From the NCBI GenBank assembly GCA_963576735.1, contig OY755186.1, positions 15,983,970 to 16,047,969 on the forward strand: a stretch of DNA of 64,000 bases, given 5' to 3'. The DNA is from Bedellia somnulentella. Lineage: Eukaryota > Arthropoda > Insecta > Lepidoptera > Bedelliidae. The notes beneath the pieces are model-generated. The model was not told the DNA's origin and did no database searches. It saw only the letters and a program-made list of their open reading frames with translations. Positions 42,481 through 53,460 of this stretch are shown one piece after another. Numbering within the stretch: the stretch's first letter is position 1; each line of letters opens with the position of its first letter. The position numbers were made by a program, and so were the translations under genes.

Positions 42481-42733
42481 AACATACATACATACATATA
42501 CTCACGGCTATAAATCCCTAGATGGGGTAGCCAGAGCTAAGGAATTAGAAATTCCTCAGCCACTTTTGGAAAGTTAAGTGGGGAAAAGATTGTAAAATAA
42601 AGGTTGTGTTGGTGATGGGTCTCCAACCGCATCGCCCAAAAATCCCTTACAAGCCCCAATACCGTTAGTCGCCTCTTACGTACACCCACCGGAAGAATTG
42701 GGTTAGTGCTATTCTAAGCCGACACTACACAGC
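42481..42733 (-). mobile_element. Family A SINE, full length
   Basis: It abuts the tRNA-like repeat. Tail ACATACATACATACATATAC. Confidence 0.93.
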
Positions 42734-43483
42734 AAATTTTTCAAGTTGTCACATAACATAACATTACGATTTTTTTTAGATGCCTCATCTCCACACTCCA
42801 TTTTAACATCCACTGTCACACATAAACTTAGGATCAAAACACCGTGCACTGTAAGTTATGCACTGAATACTAGTTTTTTTATTTTGAATAAACATAGCAA
42901 AATTTTTACGTTTTTGGTCAGAATAGTTTCACAATCAATCAATCGAACTTTTGTATACTGAAAGAACTATATACTATGTTTGCAATCCTCGCAGTAGAGT
43001 AAAAATAAATAGAATATGTATGTGATTTATTGTTTTTTCAGTCCAAAGTTGAAATGAAAAATATTTATGGTGCAAAATTTCAATTCCGTCGAATAATAAA
43101 TGGATTTCTCAAGCATTTATAAAAAAAAGAATAGAAATACAAATTTTAAATATCATAACAAAAGCTAAACTACATTTAAACATATTTTTTAACAAAACAC
43201 AATAAGCATCTGAAATTAAATAATAAGAAACCTTAAATTTAAGCAATTTGGTTCGACAATACAAGAAAGGAGAACGGTTTGGGGAATATTTGATACGAAA
43301 TTACTTTCATGAATAAGTAAATTATGTTAACGTCAGCTCTGAGGTTTCCTTTACTACTTTTGGACCTCGAACTGACCCAGCAGGAGTAGAAACTTAGCGA
43401 TATGAATAATTTATTAAAATCGATATACACGTATAACCTACGCATATCAAAAGATACACAGGTTAATACCTGCCCGGCTAGTA
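42734..43483. other. AT-rich intronic region
   Basis: No supported exon or repeat. Confidence 0.35.
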
Positions 43484-43800
43484 CGAGCGCTATTTTATCG
43501 ACACGATAACGGTTAGAATGAGATGGCAGTATACGATACTAAGTAAGTGCGTAAGAGATGGCTGCTTTATCCCACACGATAACTATTTTAAACACCGCTC
43601 GTGTTTGCCCTTCTGGAGGCGTCAAATGTATGAATTCTTTTGAACATCGCGTGACATTAATGCATTAAAAGGCCTAGCACAAGCGCTATCTTATCGTCAT
43701 GATGCGCTTAGAATGAGATGACAGCATACGTAACTATTTAAGTGCGAAAGATATAGCTGTTTTATACCACGCGATATCTAGTTAAAATGTCGCTTCCACT
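43484..43800 (+). repeat. Two tandem-like copies of a dispersed repeat
   Basis: Copy 1 (about 43484-43590) and copy 2 (about 43675-43785) share GCGCTAT-TTATCG, GCTTAGAATGAGATGACAGC (or a close form) and AGTGCG-AAGAGAT-GCTG. A third, inverted copy lies near 61730-61860. Confidence 0.75.
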
Positions 43801-43975
43801 AGCTATGCAGGTGATTAGAATTTTTCCCTTAATAGTGTATTAACGTTACAAGAGCCGAGTTGATATATTACAATTGATATGACTTGTCACATCAATTATT
43901 ACTCAGTGAGGTGGTTATAAAATATGACTTCAGAAGAGGTATAATAAAATAGAATTCACTTTATTTGAATTTTTG

Positions 43976-44215
43976 CTCTGTAGTGTCGGCTTATTATAAC
44001 ACTACCCCATTTCTACCCGTGGGTGATCGTAAGAGGCGACTAAGGGTATAGGGGCTTTTCAAGTGATTTTTGGGCGATGTGGTTGGAGACCCGTCACCAA
44101 AAACAATTATTATTACCAGCTTTTCCCCACTCAACTTCCAAAAATGGCTGAGAAATTTCTCATTCAAAAGCTCTGGCTACCCTTTTTAGGAAATTATAGC
44201 CGTGAGAGTATATGT
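43976..44215 (+). mobile_element. Family A SINE
   Basis: GCTCTGTAGTGTCGGCTTAT start; CCCTTTTTAGGAAATTATAG at the 3' module. Confidence 0.9.
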
Positions 44216-44391
44216 AAATAATTCACTTTAATGCACAATATTATTAACTAAATTTCAGTCACAAAAGCAAATGAACCATTGGTGGTCTTGGGACAAAAAA
44301 CCTTGAATAGTAAGACCGTATAGTAGTATATAATGATCATGCATGTTACGAGGAAAAATATATTTTTGTGATCAAATTTTTTAAGTAGTAT

Positions 44392-44440
44392 AAGTACCTC
44401 TGCCAAAACCTTCGGGGATGAACGGTGTGAACGTTTGAGT
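44392..44440 (+). mobile_element. Family B SINE, 3' end only
   Basis: AGTACCTCTGCCAAAACCTT, then CGGGGATGAACGGTGTGAAC. Confidence 0.75.
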
Positions 44441-44516
44441 TAGAGCATTTTTATTTTTGATTAGATGGAAGAGCGCGGCTCAGAATGTAGGTTTAAGGCA
44501 GTGGATGTCTTTTGAA

Positions 44517-44768
44517 GCTGTGTAGTGTCGGCTTAAATGGCACTACCTAAATTCTTCCGGCAGGTGTACGTAAAAGGCGATTAACGGTATTGGGGCTTTT
44601 AAGGAATTTTTGGCATCGCCCAAGAGCCCGGAGACCCATCACCAACAACCTTTATTTCACCATCTATTCCCCACGCACCTTCCAAAATTGGCTGAGGAAT
44701 TTCTAATTTCCCAGCTCTGGCTACCCCTTTTAGGGGTTTATAGCCGTGAGCGTATGTATGTGTATGTG
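44517..44768 (+). mobile_element. Family A SINE, rearranged middle
   Basis: TTTTTGGCATCGCCCAAGAG replaces the normal GGGCGATGCGGTTGG, as if a short inversion occurred around GGGCGATGC. Confidence 0.88.
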
Positions 44769-44883
44769 TATGGATGCTTCTATATGTATGTATGCATGTC
44801 TTTTAACTGATGATGATAATGAACATAAAATCGCAAAAATGATGTTCATAACTTTCACATTCTTATTTTTTTATTATTGTGTC

Positions 44884-45350
44884 GACGTCCGTGGCCGAGT
44901 GGATAGGTGACTAGCTTCTCGGCCCGGAGGTTGCGGGTTCAATCCCTACTGAGAGCAACACTCATGTGATGGGCATAAATGATTGTTTCTTAGTACATAC
45001 ATACATATACGCTAGAGCTTTGGAATGAGAAATTCCTCAGCCACTTTTGGAAGTTGATTTGGGAAAAGATAGTAATAATAAATGTTTTCGGTGACGGGTC
45101 TCCAACCACATCGCACAAAAATAACTTAAAAAACCTTTATACCCTTAGTCGCCTCTTACGATCACTCACGGGTAGAAATGGGGTAGTGTTATTATAAACC
45201 GACACTACACGGCACTGTTTCTTAGTCTTGGGCGTTATTAATATGTGTATTATATACTATTAAATGTATCGTCTAGCTAGTATCCGATAATACAAGTCAT
45301 CGAGTTGGACTTAGTTTAGGCCTAACTTGATCTATGTAATTTATGTCGGT
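44884..45350 (+). mobile_element. tRNA-derived SINE (family E), split by a family A SINE
   Basis: The head has GTCCGTGGCCGAGTGG (A box) and GTTGCGGGTTCAATCCC (B box). The body CACTCATGTGATGGGCATAA leads to GTTTCTTAGT at 44994. After the insert it resumes at 45227 with CTTGGGCGTTATTAATATGT and ends near 45350. Confidence 0.85.
44995..45215 (-). mobile_element. Family A SINE with 11-bp target duplication
   Basis: TGTTTCTTAGT occurs at 44984-44994 and 45216-45226. The copy lacks part of the ACCCC-GGG module (CATATACGCTAGAGC). Confidence 0.95.
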
Positions 45351-45358
45351 ATCAATTT

Positions 45359-45489
45359 ACATACATACATACATACACATACTCACGGCTATAAATCCCT
45401 AGAAGAGATAGCCAGAGCTAAGGAATTAGAAATTCCTCAGCCACTTTTGGAAATTTGAGTGGGGAAAAGTTAATTAAATAAAGGTTGTT
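45359..45489 (-). mobile_element. Family A SINE, 5'-truncated
   Basis: It stops at AATAAAGGTTG where a T-rich tract begins. Confidence 0.88.
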
Positions 45490-45759
45490 TTTTATTTTAT
45501 TTTTTTATTTATTGCAAGCAAAGCAAATAGTGATAAATAAATAGAAATTGCTAACCTTTCTAAAATTTATTCATTGTCTATTCCCAAGGCACCCCTAAGT
45601 CATGACCGATTAAGCAATGAATGAATGATTTTAAGGTGAATCGTTTGTGACGGAATTTTAATTATACATTAATATTGATGAGGGAATAGATTGTCTAGTC
45701 TCTTTATAGAAATAAGTGAATAAATAATGATGATAAATATTCTTCATACTTCTTGAGTG
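45490..45759. other. Unassigned repeat-like segment
   Basis: A TTTATTTTATTTTTTTATTT tract followed by CCCAAGGCACCCCTAAGTCA. Possibly a non-LTR 3' end on the minus strand. Confidence 0.3.
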
Positions 45760-45897
45760 CGGTTGGAAACCTAAACCGATAACATTTATTTTATAATCCT
45801 TCCCCACCCAATTTCCAAAAAGAGGCTGAAGAATTTCTTTGTCTAAAGCTCTGGCTACCCTTTTTTGGGATACATAGTCGTAAGTATACGTAAGTCT
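45760..45897 (+). mobile_element. Family A SINE, 3' half
   Basis: Starts GTGCGGTTGGAAACC; ends GATACATAGTCGTAAGTATA. Confidence 0.82.
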
Positions 45898-45976
45898 TTA
45901 TCTATGTATGTACGAGTATTTTATGGACAAAATGTGCAACCAATTGCCAAAGATTGTTTATTTAGCCATTTTCGAA

Positions 45977-46235
45977 AGTACATACATACATACATACATA
46001 TACTCACGGCTATAAATCCCTAAAAGGGGTAGCCAGAGCTGAGAAATTTGAAATTTCTCAGCCACTTTTGGAAGTTGAGTGGGGAAAAGATGGTAGAATA
46101 GAGGTTGTTGGTGATGGGTCTCCAACCGCATCGCTCAAAAATCCCTTAAAAAAGCCCCAATACCGTTAGTCGCCTCTTACGTACACCCACCGGAAGAAAT
46201 AGGGTAGTGCTATTCTAAGCCGACACTACACAGCA
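45977..46235 (-). mobile_element. Family A SINE, full length
   Basis: The stem is GCTGAGAAATT-TG-AAATTTCTCAGC, the same paired variant as 40744. The 5' terminal GCCGACACTACACA is duplicated. Confidence 0.93.
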
Positions 46236-46264
46236 AAGCCGACACTACACACGCACACAAGCAT

Positions 46265-46352
46265 CCACACAGCATCAAATCAAATATATAGGTCCCATAC
46301 AGAGTTTGAACTCAATGACTTCATCTTTTTACCTAGTTTTAGCTGAGCTATG
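46265..46352 (-). mobile_element. tRNA-derived SINE head fragment
   Basis: On the minus strand, CATAGCTCAGCTAAAAC (A box) and TTGAGTTCAAACTCTG (B box). Confidence 0.6.
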
Positions 46353-46656
46353 AAGGCTGATTACAAAAATGGAAATAATTACTTTGCTATGTATGAAAAT
46401 GGCTACTGATCATTTTACTTATATAGAAATACGTGAACCGTTTTGCTTTTTGGCACAAGTCCAAAGGCGTGAAATAAATTACGCTCTGCATACACTGCAA
46501 GTTAAATAGGGAACCTATTAATTTTGAGACTGCTTACTAATTGTTCGAGTGAATATTTTATACGGAATAATGAGATTAAGTATAATTATTTATGTATAAA
46601 AGTATGTTTAATTGACTACTTTTTAGAAACACTCATTCCTACAACTATTACACTAT

Positions 46657-46897
46657 AGCTGTGTAGTGCCGGCTTAGAATAGCACTACCCCATTTCTTCC
46701 GGAAAGTGTACGTAAGAGGCGACTAACGGTATTGGGGCTTTTAAGGGATTTTTGGGCGATGCGGTTGGAGACCCATCACCAAAAACCTTTATTTCACCAT
46801 CTTTTCCCCACGCAACTTCGAAAAGTGGCTGAGGAATTTTTAATTCCCTAGCTCTGGCTACCCCTTCATGGGATTTATAGCCGTGAGTATATGTTAT
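46657..46897 (+). mobile_element. Family A SINE, full length
   Basis: GCTGTGTAGTGCCGGC start; CCCCTTCATGGGATTTATAG at the 3' module. Confidence 0.92.
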
Positions 46898-47057
46898 ATT
46901 ATGTTAAGTATTACACTATACTTACAAAGGCCAGTATTTCGTATTAGCCAATAAATGAAGTTTGAGCATTAGTAAGCGAAACATAAACTCAAGACTAAAA
47001 AACTTAAAATAGAGTAGCTACAGTAGCTAGAACTTCTGAAATAAAATAATACGTACA

Positions 47058-47298
47058 TACATACGTACATACTCACGGCTATAAATTACCAAAACGGGTA
47101 GCTATAGCTCCGGAATATGAAATTTCTGAGCCACTTTTGGCAGATGTATGGGGATAATATTGTAAAACAAAGGGTTTTGTTTTGTTCTCAAACCACATCG
47201 CTCAAAAATCACTTAAAAAGCCCCAATACCTTAGCAGTCTCTTATAAGCACCCACGGGGGAAATGGGATAGTGCTATACTTAGCCGACACTACACAGC
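47058..47298 (-). mobile_element. Family A SINE, diverged
   Basis: CTCACGGCTATAAATTACCA end; the AGATGTATGGGGATAATATT region is unusual. Confidence 0.85.
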
Positions 47299-47371
47299 AA
47301 ATTCAAATTATTTTATAGGTATGTCTTTATTAATAATTATTAATTTATAAATAAAGGAAACATAAAATTTC

Positions 47372-47443
47372 GACACAGGCTGGAATCGAACCCGCAACCT
47401 CGGGTATACGCCCCCGTCGCTTTGCCAATTGAGCTACCATGTC
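47372..47443 (-). pseudogene. tRNA-like unit of a SINE (family D)
   Basis: The minus strand reads GACATGGTAGCTCAATTGGC, later GGGTTCGATTCCAGCC, then TGTGTCG. It is followed by AAATTTTATGTTTCCTTTAT, as in the 42- and 52-kb copies. Confidence 0.7.
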
Positions 47444-47532
47444 TTGTCTTTATTCCCATGTAAAATATGCCATGATCATTCGATTTAACCGATACATATA
47501 GACAGAATTTACGTCGTACTCATACGTATATA

Positions 47533-47781
47533 CTACATAAATATACTCACGGCTTTAAATCCCTAGAATGGGTAGCCAGAGCTAAGGAACTAGAAGTTCC
47601 TCAGCCACTTTTGGAAGTTAAGTGGGGAAAAGACCGTAAAATAAAGGTTGTTGGTGATGGGTCTGCAGCCGCATCGCCCAAAATCCATTAAAAACCCCCA
47701 ATACCCTTAGTCGCCTCTTACGTACACCCATGGGAAGAAACGGGGTAGTGCTATTCTAAGCCGACACTTCATTACACAGCA
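47533..47781 (-). mobile_element. Family A SINE, full length
   Basis: Paired stem variant GGAACT-AGA-AGTTCC. A TTCATTACAC alteration is seen in the 5' end. Confidence 0.92.
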
Positions 47782-47935
47782 TTATACTCAAACCATTATT
47801 TTCCATTGAGTTAAGCATAGACCAATCGATCGCCACTTGCTACTTCGTACAATTCCGGAAACCACTCTAGCTCCACTAAAATGCATAAATCTTTCGTTCA
47901 TGATCTTTTATTGTTCACACAAAATAACTCGTGAA
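47782..47935 (-). mobile_element. RTE-like LINE 3' fragment, decayed
   Basis: TTTTCCATTGAGTTAAGCAT, then CGATCGCCACTTG. Adjacent to the 5' end of the preceding SINE. Confidence 0.75.
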
Positions 47936-48414
47936 AGCCTTTATCTATTCAATGTCTAGTCATATACATACGAAAATACATACATGGGTGTGCAGATAGC
48001 ATACTTTATGAATTCTTGTTAAATTATGTACCCCAATCACACCCTCAGGTCCCAAGGGTTCGTTATAACGTGATGAGGTCTGAAATTTACCCTACTTGTA
48101 CACTTTGGGTATTAATTTAAGGCCCTAAAATGTTGAGAAATTTTCAATACATACCGTCGAAGCGAGATAGATTAAATACACGAAAATGGTTAGGTTTAAC
48201 ATGCGGAGATAAAGTTTTAATCTGACACAACTTGTATCGTTTAGATATGTGATTTTTATGTAATAAGTACTAAAGATATAAAATTTCTATATCATCTTAT
48301 TCATTATAAATTATTGGTAAATAAGGAAAGAAAGTTTATTAAACATTCTCCTCATTACTAAAGTGAATGGCCAAACAAAAACATGAAGTGACATTCTATA
48401 TTTCAGCGCATAAT
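47936..48414. other. Intronic spacer
   Basis: Nothing recognised. Confidence 0.35.
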
Positions 48415-48500
48415 GCGATTTACGATGAGGAAAAACATCAGGAGGAAAGCCAAGTGGCTAAATTATAATTAGTGGATCGATAGTATAGATAGATAGTGTT
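48415..48500 (+). mobile_element. Family B SINE, decayed central fragment
   Basis: GATGAGGAAAAACATCAGGA, then GGAAAGCCAAGTGGCT. Confidence 0.55.
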
Positions 48501-48534
48501 CTGTTCAAGCAGTAGTATCCAGAACAGTGAATAC

Positions 48535-48780
48535 ATACATACATATACTCACGGTTGTAAATCCCTAGAAGGGGTAGCCAGAGCTAAGGAATTAAAAATT
48601 CCTCAGTCACTTTTGGAAATGATAGTGGGGAAAAGATGGTAAAATAAAGGTTGTTGGTGATGGGTGTCCAATCGTATCGCTCAAAAATCCCTTAAAAGCC
48701 CCAATACCGTTAGTAGCCTCTTACGTACACCCACCGGAAGAAATGGGGTAGTGCTATTCTAAGCCGACACTACACAGCAA
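48535..48780 (-). mobile_element. Family A SINE, full length
   Basis: ACATACATACATATACTCAC tail; GCCGACACTACACAGC end. Confidence 0.93.
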
Positions 48781-49255
48781 AACAAGGAAGCATAAATTTC
48801 AACAGACTATACTGAATATCGTCTATCGGATCGATACTAGTTACACTTATCTCTTTCCCCATTACTCCAACCTAATCGCAGACTAAAGCAAAAACAAAGA
48901 GGTTAAAAGGTTATTAAAATTAAATAGAGGACCGCGTCCCGAGACTTGCCTGTTATGCAAATACAAATTATTATGCCAAAGATTATCTTGGCAATTAAAT
49001 AAACTGAATGAAATTCTCGGCAAAGCTCGCCAAAATAGCTGACCACGTTACATTACGTTTTAGAAGTCTTGCTTGGTTTTTGTCTTAAATTGTTTGAAGG
49101 GGTCCGGCAGATAACTTTCTTTGTAAAGATGGGAGGTTCCACCCACAGTTTAATTTTATGATTTTGAATATTTCAGTAATTTAGAGACTGATTTATATTT
49201 TTATTTTTCTGAGTCTCATATGTATATATTTTAATCATTATAATAATAAGATAGA
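48781..49255. other. Intronic spacer
   Basis: Nothing recognised. Confidence 0.35.
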
Positions 49256-49541
49256 ATAGAGAGGATGGATGAAAATAAAGTAGCAAAAGAGATATATAGA
49301 GCCAATGTGGATGGGAATGTTAGTAGAGGACGGCCTCGTAAAACGTTTCTTGATTAGATAGAAAACGTTCTTATAAAGGCGGGGGTCCGAAGTGAGAAGA
49401 ATAAAAGAGCCTGTATGAGAAGGATATGAATGTAAGGGAAGAAAGAGAGGTTTGTCAAGATCGTTCTAAGTGGCGATCGATAGTCTCTGCCTACCCCAAT
49501 GGGAATAATGGGCGTGAGTATAAGTAAGTAAGTAAGTAAGT
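49256..49541 (+). mobile_element. RTE-like LINE 3' fragment
   Basis: It starts AGAGGATGGATGAAAATAAA, as the 31.7-kb fragment does, with stops and indels. It ends CCCCAATGGGAATAATGG, GCGTGAGTATAAG and (TAAG)4. It is the clearest view of the LINE 3' terminus. Confidence 0.92.
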
Positions 49542-50352
49542 CTCTTTCTACCTTATTGAGACCTAATGACATGATATGTTGGTATGTATAGTGAGCTATA
49601 TGTTTGAAACATAGCACTAGCGTCACTGATCTTGAACAACGTATATTTTTCTCCTAAATTTCCATAATTAGCTAAAAAGAAGTTTGAAACGAAGATCTAG
49701 ATTACGTTAGCTTTTTAGCATATTTAAGCACTTGCCTAAATTACATTACCGTTATTATTCAATTGCATTTTAATTCAGTAGCTTTCTTTTATTCATCTAG
49801 GAAATAATAAAAATAAAATCACCGACAAAAGTGAAAAAATATCAGGTTACCCATGCTTTTGGTGTTTTGACAAATATATAAAAAAAGTTGAACTGAATCA
49901 TGTGGGTTTCCTCAAAATATTTTTCCTCAACGTCGGTATTATATTTTAATCATTATAATAATAAGATACATTTTTAACAAAGAGAAATAAACTTATGTGT
50001 TTTTAGTTACAGAACCAGAAATTGTTTAACAGAACTCATTCTTGACAGTTAAAATTTTGTTTGCTCTCTTTTCACCAGACCCTTTTACTTATAATTCAAT
50101 TTTACGAACCTTACACAGTTTCTTAAATTCGGCGAGCTGTAATTAATTGGCTACGACCTAAATTATGAAGGGTTTTAAAACATTTTTTACTCTGAGGAAT
50201 TAAAAGATTTTTTCCTAGTAGTTGTATCAAAAAGCTACTAATGTATCTACATTTAAATTCAAATCCCGAATAAATATCTTATTGAGATGTGAATGTGAGT
50301 GGTTTTCTCTGATTAGTTTCTTTCTAAATTGATGATTGATTAGTAAATCGAC
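49542..50352. other. Intronic spacer
   Basis: It includes a small family B scrap at about 49895-49935 (minus; ATGTGGGTTTCCTCAAAATA). Otherwise nothing recognised. Confidence 0.4.
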
Positions 50353-50485
50353 GACGTCCGTAGCCTAGTTGGTAGTCCGGATGTCAGTGATTCGAATCCC
50401 GATGAAAGCATTTATTTATACGACAAATGTATAAGAGTGCTTCTTAGTCTTAGAAGATATTTATTTGTATGTTATATATTATTTA
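50353..50485 (+). mobile_element. tRNA-derived SINE (family E)
   Basis: GACGTCCGTAGCCTAGTTGG (A box) and GTGATTCGAATCCC (B box) are followed by GTGCTTCTTAGTCTTAG, as in the 44.9-kb copy. Its AT-rich end holds the next insertion. Confidence 0.75.
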
Positions 50486-50717
50486 TATCTATAGAGCTAG
50501 TGTGGATGGTAATGTTAGTAGAGGACGACCACGGAGAACACACTTGGACCAAATTGAGAGTGTGCTCAAAAAGGCTGGCGTCCGAAGTATGAAGAATAAA
50601 AGAGCATGTATGAAAAGATTGATGGATGTAAACGAAGCTAGAGAGGTTTGTCAGGATCGTGCGAAGTGGCGATCAATAGTCTCTGCCTACCCCAATGGGA
50701 ACTAATGTATGTATGTA
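50486..50717 (+). mobile_element. RTE-like LINE 3' fragment with 20-bp target duplication
   Basis: The last 70 codons are open (for example HLDQIESVLKKAG, then WRSIVSAYPNGN, stop). The tail is TATGTATGTATG. TGTATGTTATATATTATTTA flanks it at 50466-50485 and 50718-50737. Confidence 0.95.
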
Positions 50718-50796
50718 TGTATGTTATATATTATTTAACTAGCTGACCCCGATAGGTTTGTCCCGATTTCGATTAGTGATAAATTTGATTACACTA

Positions 50797-51660
50797 CATA
50801 CATAAATACCTTCACGGCCATAAATCCCAAAAAGGGGCAGCCAGAGCTTCAGATCTAGAAACTCTTCACCCACATTTGGAAGTTTTTAGGGGACAAGATG
50901 CTAGAAATAAAGTATAGTTAAAGATGTTTCCCCAACCGCATCGTCTAAAAACTATTAAAAAAGCGGCCAAGAGCGAGATGGACTCGCTAATGAAGGGTTC
51001 CGTAGCAGCACTAGCAGCAGGTAGGTAATTATTGTTATATATTTCAGTGAAATTAATAAATTAGGTAAGTAATTTGATTTATGACGTTTAAAAATAGAAC
51101 TAGATCTCATTCAAACCAATTTTCGTTAGTAGTTTGTATAGTAATACACATCATATATTTTTTTCAGTTTTATCATGCCCATATTTTAGAAGTTACGGGG
51201 GGGGGGACACATTTTACCACTTTGGAAAAGTCTCTCGCGCAAACTATTCAGTTTTGAAAAAAATGATACAAGAAACCTCAACATCATTTTCAAATACCTT
51301 TTGATAGATACCCCACACGTATAGGATTGATGAAAAAAAAAATTTTGAGTTTCAGTTCTATGTATGGGGAACCCTAAAAATTTTGGTTTTTTTTTCAGAT
51401 TTTATTTTAAAATCTTAATGCGGTTTACAGAATACATCTACGCACCAATTTTCAATAATGTAGTTCTTATAGTTTCGGAATAAACTGGCTGTGACATACG
51501 GACGGACGGACGGACGGACAGACAGACAGACATGACGAATCTATAAGGGTCCCGTTTTTGCCATTTGGCTACGGAACCCTAAAAAGCCCCATACCGTTAG
51601 TCGCCTCTTATGACACCCATTGGTAGGAAGGGGCGGTAACATTCTAAGCCGATGAAAGAA
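50797..51660 (-). mobile_element. Family A SINE, interrupted by a 616-bp insertion
   Basis: The 3' part is 50797-50964 and the 5' part 51581-51660. The join falls in the TTAAAAAGCCCC segment. Confidence 0.87.
50965..51580. mobile_element. 616-bp inserted repeat with AGGGTTCCGTAGC ends
   Basis: AAGGGTTCCGTAGCAGC lies near its left side (about 50993) and GGCTACGGAACCCT at its right end (about 51567-51580). AAAAAGC is present on both sides (50958-50964 and 51581-51587). The interior holds a (GGAC/GACA)n microsatellite at about 51491-51531. It could be a MITE-like unit or a truncated non-LTR 3' end. Confidence 0.65.
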
Positions 51661-52009
51661 GATATATCGTCAAGTTCTTTCATCATACCTTTGCTCTTTT
51701 AACTTTAGAAACTTTTTAGGATCCTATCAAGAAAACATCCTTATAGTTTCGCCATCAATATCTGCGGTTTTGTGATTTTAATACAAAATTGAACAGCCGA
51801 ATAGTATTATTCTTACATAAACTGCCCTCTCATAAATGTTACATTGCAAACTCAACTTTTGGCTTAGGTTAGGTAATAGCTCAGATAATATAATACTATA
51901 TTAAGTAGTAGTGTTTGTAGCAATGTCATCTAAAATACATTTTAATTAATTTTAAATAATAAAAATAAAAATAATAATAATAATAAAATAATAATAATAG
52001 TTCGCTCTG
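51661..52009. other. Intronic spacer
   Basis: It ends in a (TAA)n tract at about 51960-52000, just before the LINE fragment. Confidence 0.4.
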
Positions 52010-52600
52010 AAATACGGACTCTTGCAACAGAGGCTGCCGTATTACAAGTATCTGCCGGAGCCAATCCTAGAAAACGACCGTGCCAAAATCTATTGGGACC
52101 GATCCGTTATCACGGACAGGACTATTCTAGCGAATAAGCCTGATATCGTGGTATGGGATCGGTCGCAGTCGAGGGTATTTCTAGTGGATGTCACTATCCC
52201 TCATGACGAGGGTCTCGTGAAAGCCGACACCGAGAAGCGTCGGAAATATCTCGATCTGGCCCACGAGATCACCGACATGTGGGGTGTGACTTCGACAGAA
52301 ATAATCCCAATTGTTTTGTCCGCGAACGGGTTAATTCCAACCAGCCTCGCGACCAACTTGAGGCGGTTGGATTTCTGTGGCGTGTCGGTTCCAGCCACTT
52401 CCAGCACAAATGCAGAATGCGGTGCTGCTCGATACGGCTCGGATCGTCCGTCGGTTCTTGAACCTGACTCCCTGACCCCGACCGACTGTGCTTTTGTTGG
52501 GGAGTACCGCCTCTCCCATTTAAAATTTATATTTTCTTTTTCAGCCATGGGAGAGGCGAGGAACTAAAAATCATGCCTAAAATAATAATAATAATAAATT
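52010..52600 (+). pseudogene. LINE C-terminal fragment with KPDIV...VDVTIP motif
   Basis: An open frame (52022-52567, 181 codons) reads LPYYKYLPEPILENDRAKIY, WDRSVITDRTILANKPDIV, VWDRSQSRVFLVDVTIPHDE, EKRRKYLDLAHEITDMWG and IIPIVLSANGLIPTSL. This is the C-terminal region found after RT in some insect non-LTR elements, and KPD-x13-VDV resembles a restriction-like nuclease core. It differs from the 33.6-kb LINE. (TAA)n tracts lie on both sides (52583-52596 on the right), consistent with a 3' tail of that type. RT is absent. Confidence 0.65.
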
Positions 52601-52619
52601 TAATTTAAATTCGAATTAG

Positions 52620-52850
52620 TTAAAATTCGGAGGTAGGAAACGCAAACACTACTTAAACGTGTAAAAGAAATAAAGGATGGAAGAATTTCGCACTGGCAGC
52701 CAATTGACACGGTGGCTCAGTTGGCAGAGCGTCGGGGCGTATACCCGAGGTCGCGTGTTCGATTCCCGCCTGTGTCGAAATTTTTCTTTCCTTTATTTAT
52801 TCTTTATTTATTAGTAATAATCCCCACATGAGGTTTTCATGAACAAAAAG
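52620..52850 (+). mobile_element. Family D SINE with tRNA-like unit
   Basis: AAATTCGGAGGTAGGAAACG leads to a tRNA-like unit at 52706-52776: acceptor GACACGG with CTGTGTC, D arm GCTC-GAGC, anticodon stem TCGGG-CCCGA with loop GCGTATA, and T arm with GTTCGATTC. C at position 33 instead of T, plus the shared flanks, argue against a working tRNA. The downstream TTAGTAATAATCCCCACATG is common to the other copies. Confidence 0.75.
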
Positions 52851-53460
52851 ATTTGAATTACACTTTTTTAAGATAAACTTTGCTTATAAACTGGCTTCTT
52901 TGCACATTTTCAGTCAAATACTTCATCATATCAATCTAAATAGATTGCCAAGGTATAATACGAAACAAATAATGTTCCCACGTGTACAAGAACTCATCCC
53001 AGTCCGACATATTATGCGAAGAACCGTGGAAGTCACACTCTGCTCTTTATTGGTATTTTCCTATATTTAACGACCCTACGTGACCGTAGAGGTTAAGAAT
53101 GGAAAAGAGATAGAATGTAATTTTGTTAGTATTCAATTTGAAGTATTATAAGTGTAAGTGTATAACATACGTGTGTATTATGTTTATTGCAGCAACTTTA
53201 TTGAAAAACAGGATATTATGGGATGCAAAATGTGTAAGCATAAACGTAGCCTACTTACTGAAACCATTATGATAACAGTTTTCAGACCTTTATATTGAAT
53301 TTTCATATTTTTTTAACAATTGAAAAGTCATATATAAAAAAAAAACACCCTTATATATTGAACAAAAGACTGAGTAGCCTTGAAATAACAGATTTTTTGT
53401 TGATGCGTATTCAGAGCTTCTTAATTGGCAATTCCTCAGCTTAAAAAGTCCCAAAATAAC
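52851..53460. other. Intronic spacer
   Basis: Nothing recognised. Confidence 0.35.

Noticed and set aside
42394..52776. Functional tRNA genes at 42.1, 42.4, 47.4 and 52.7 kb
   Set aside because: Shared flanking sequence, defects in the D or anticodon arms, and C instead of T at position 33 (52.7-kb copy) mark them as SINE heads.
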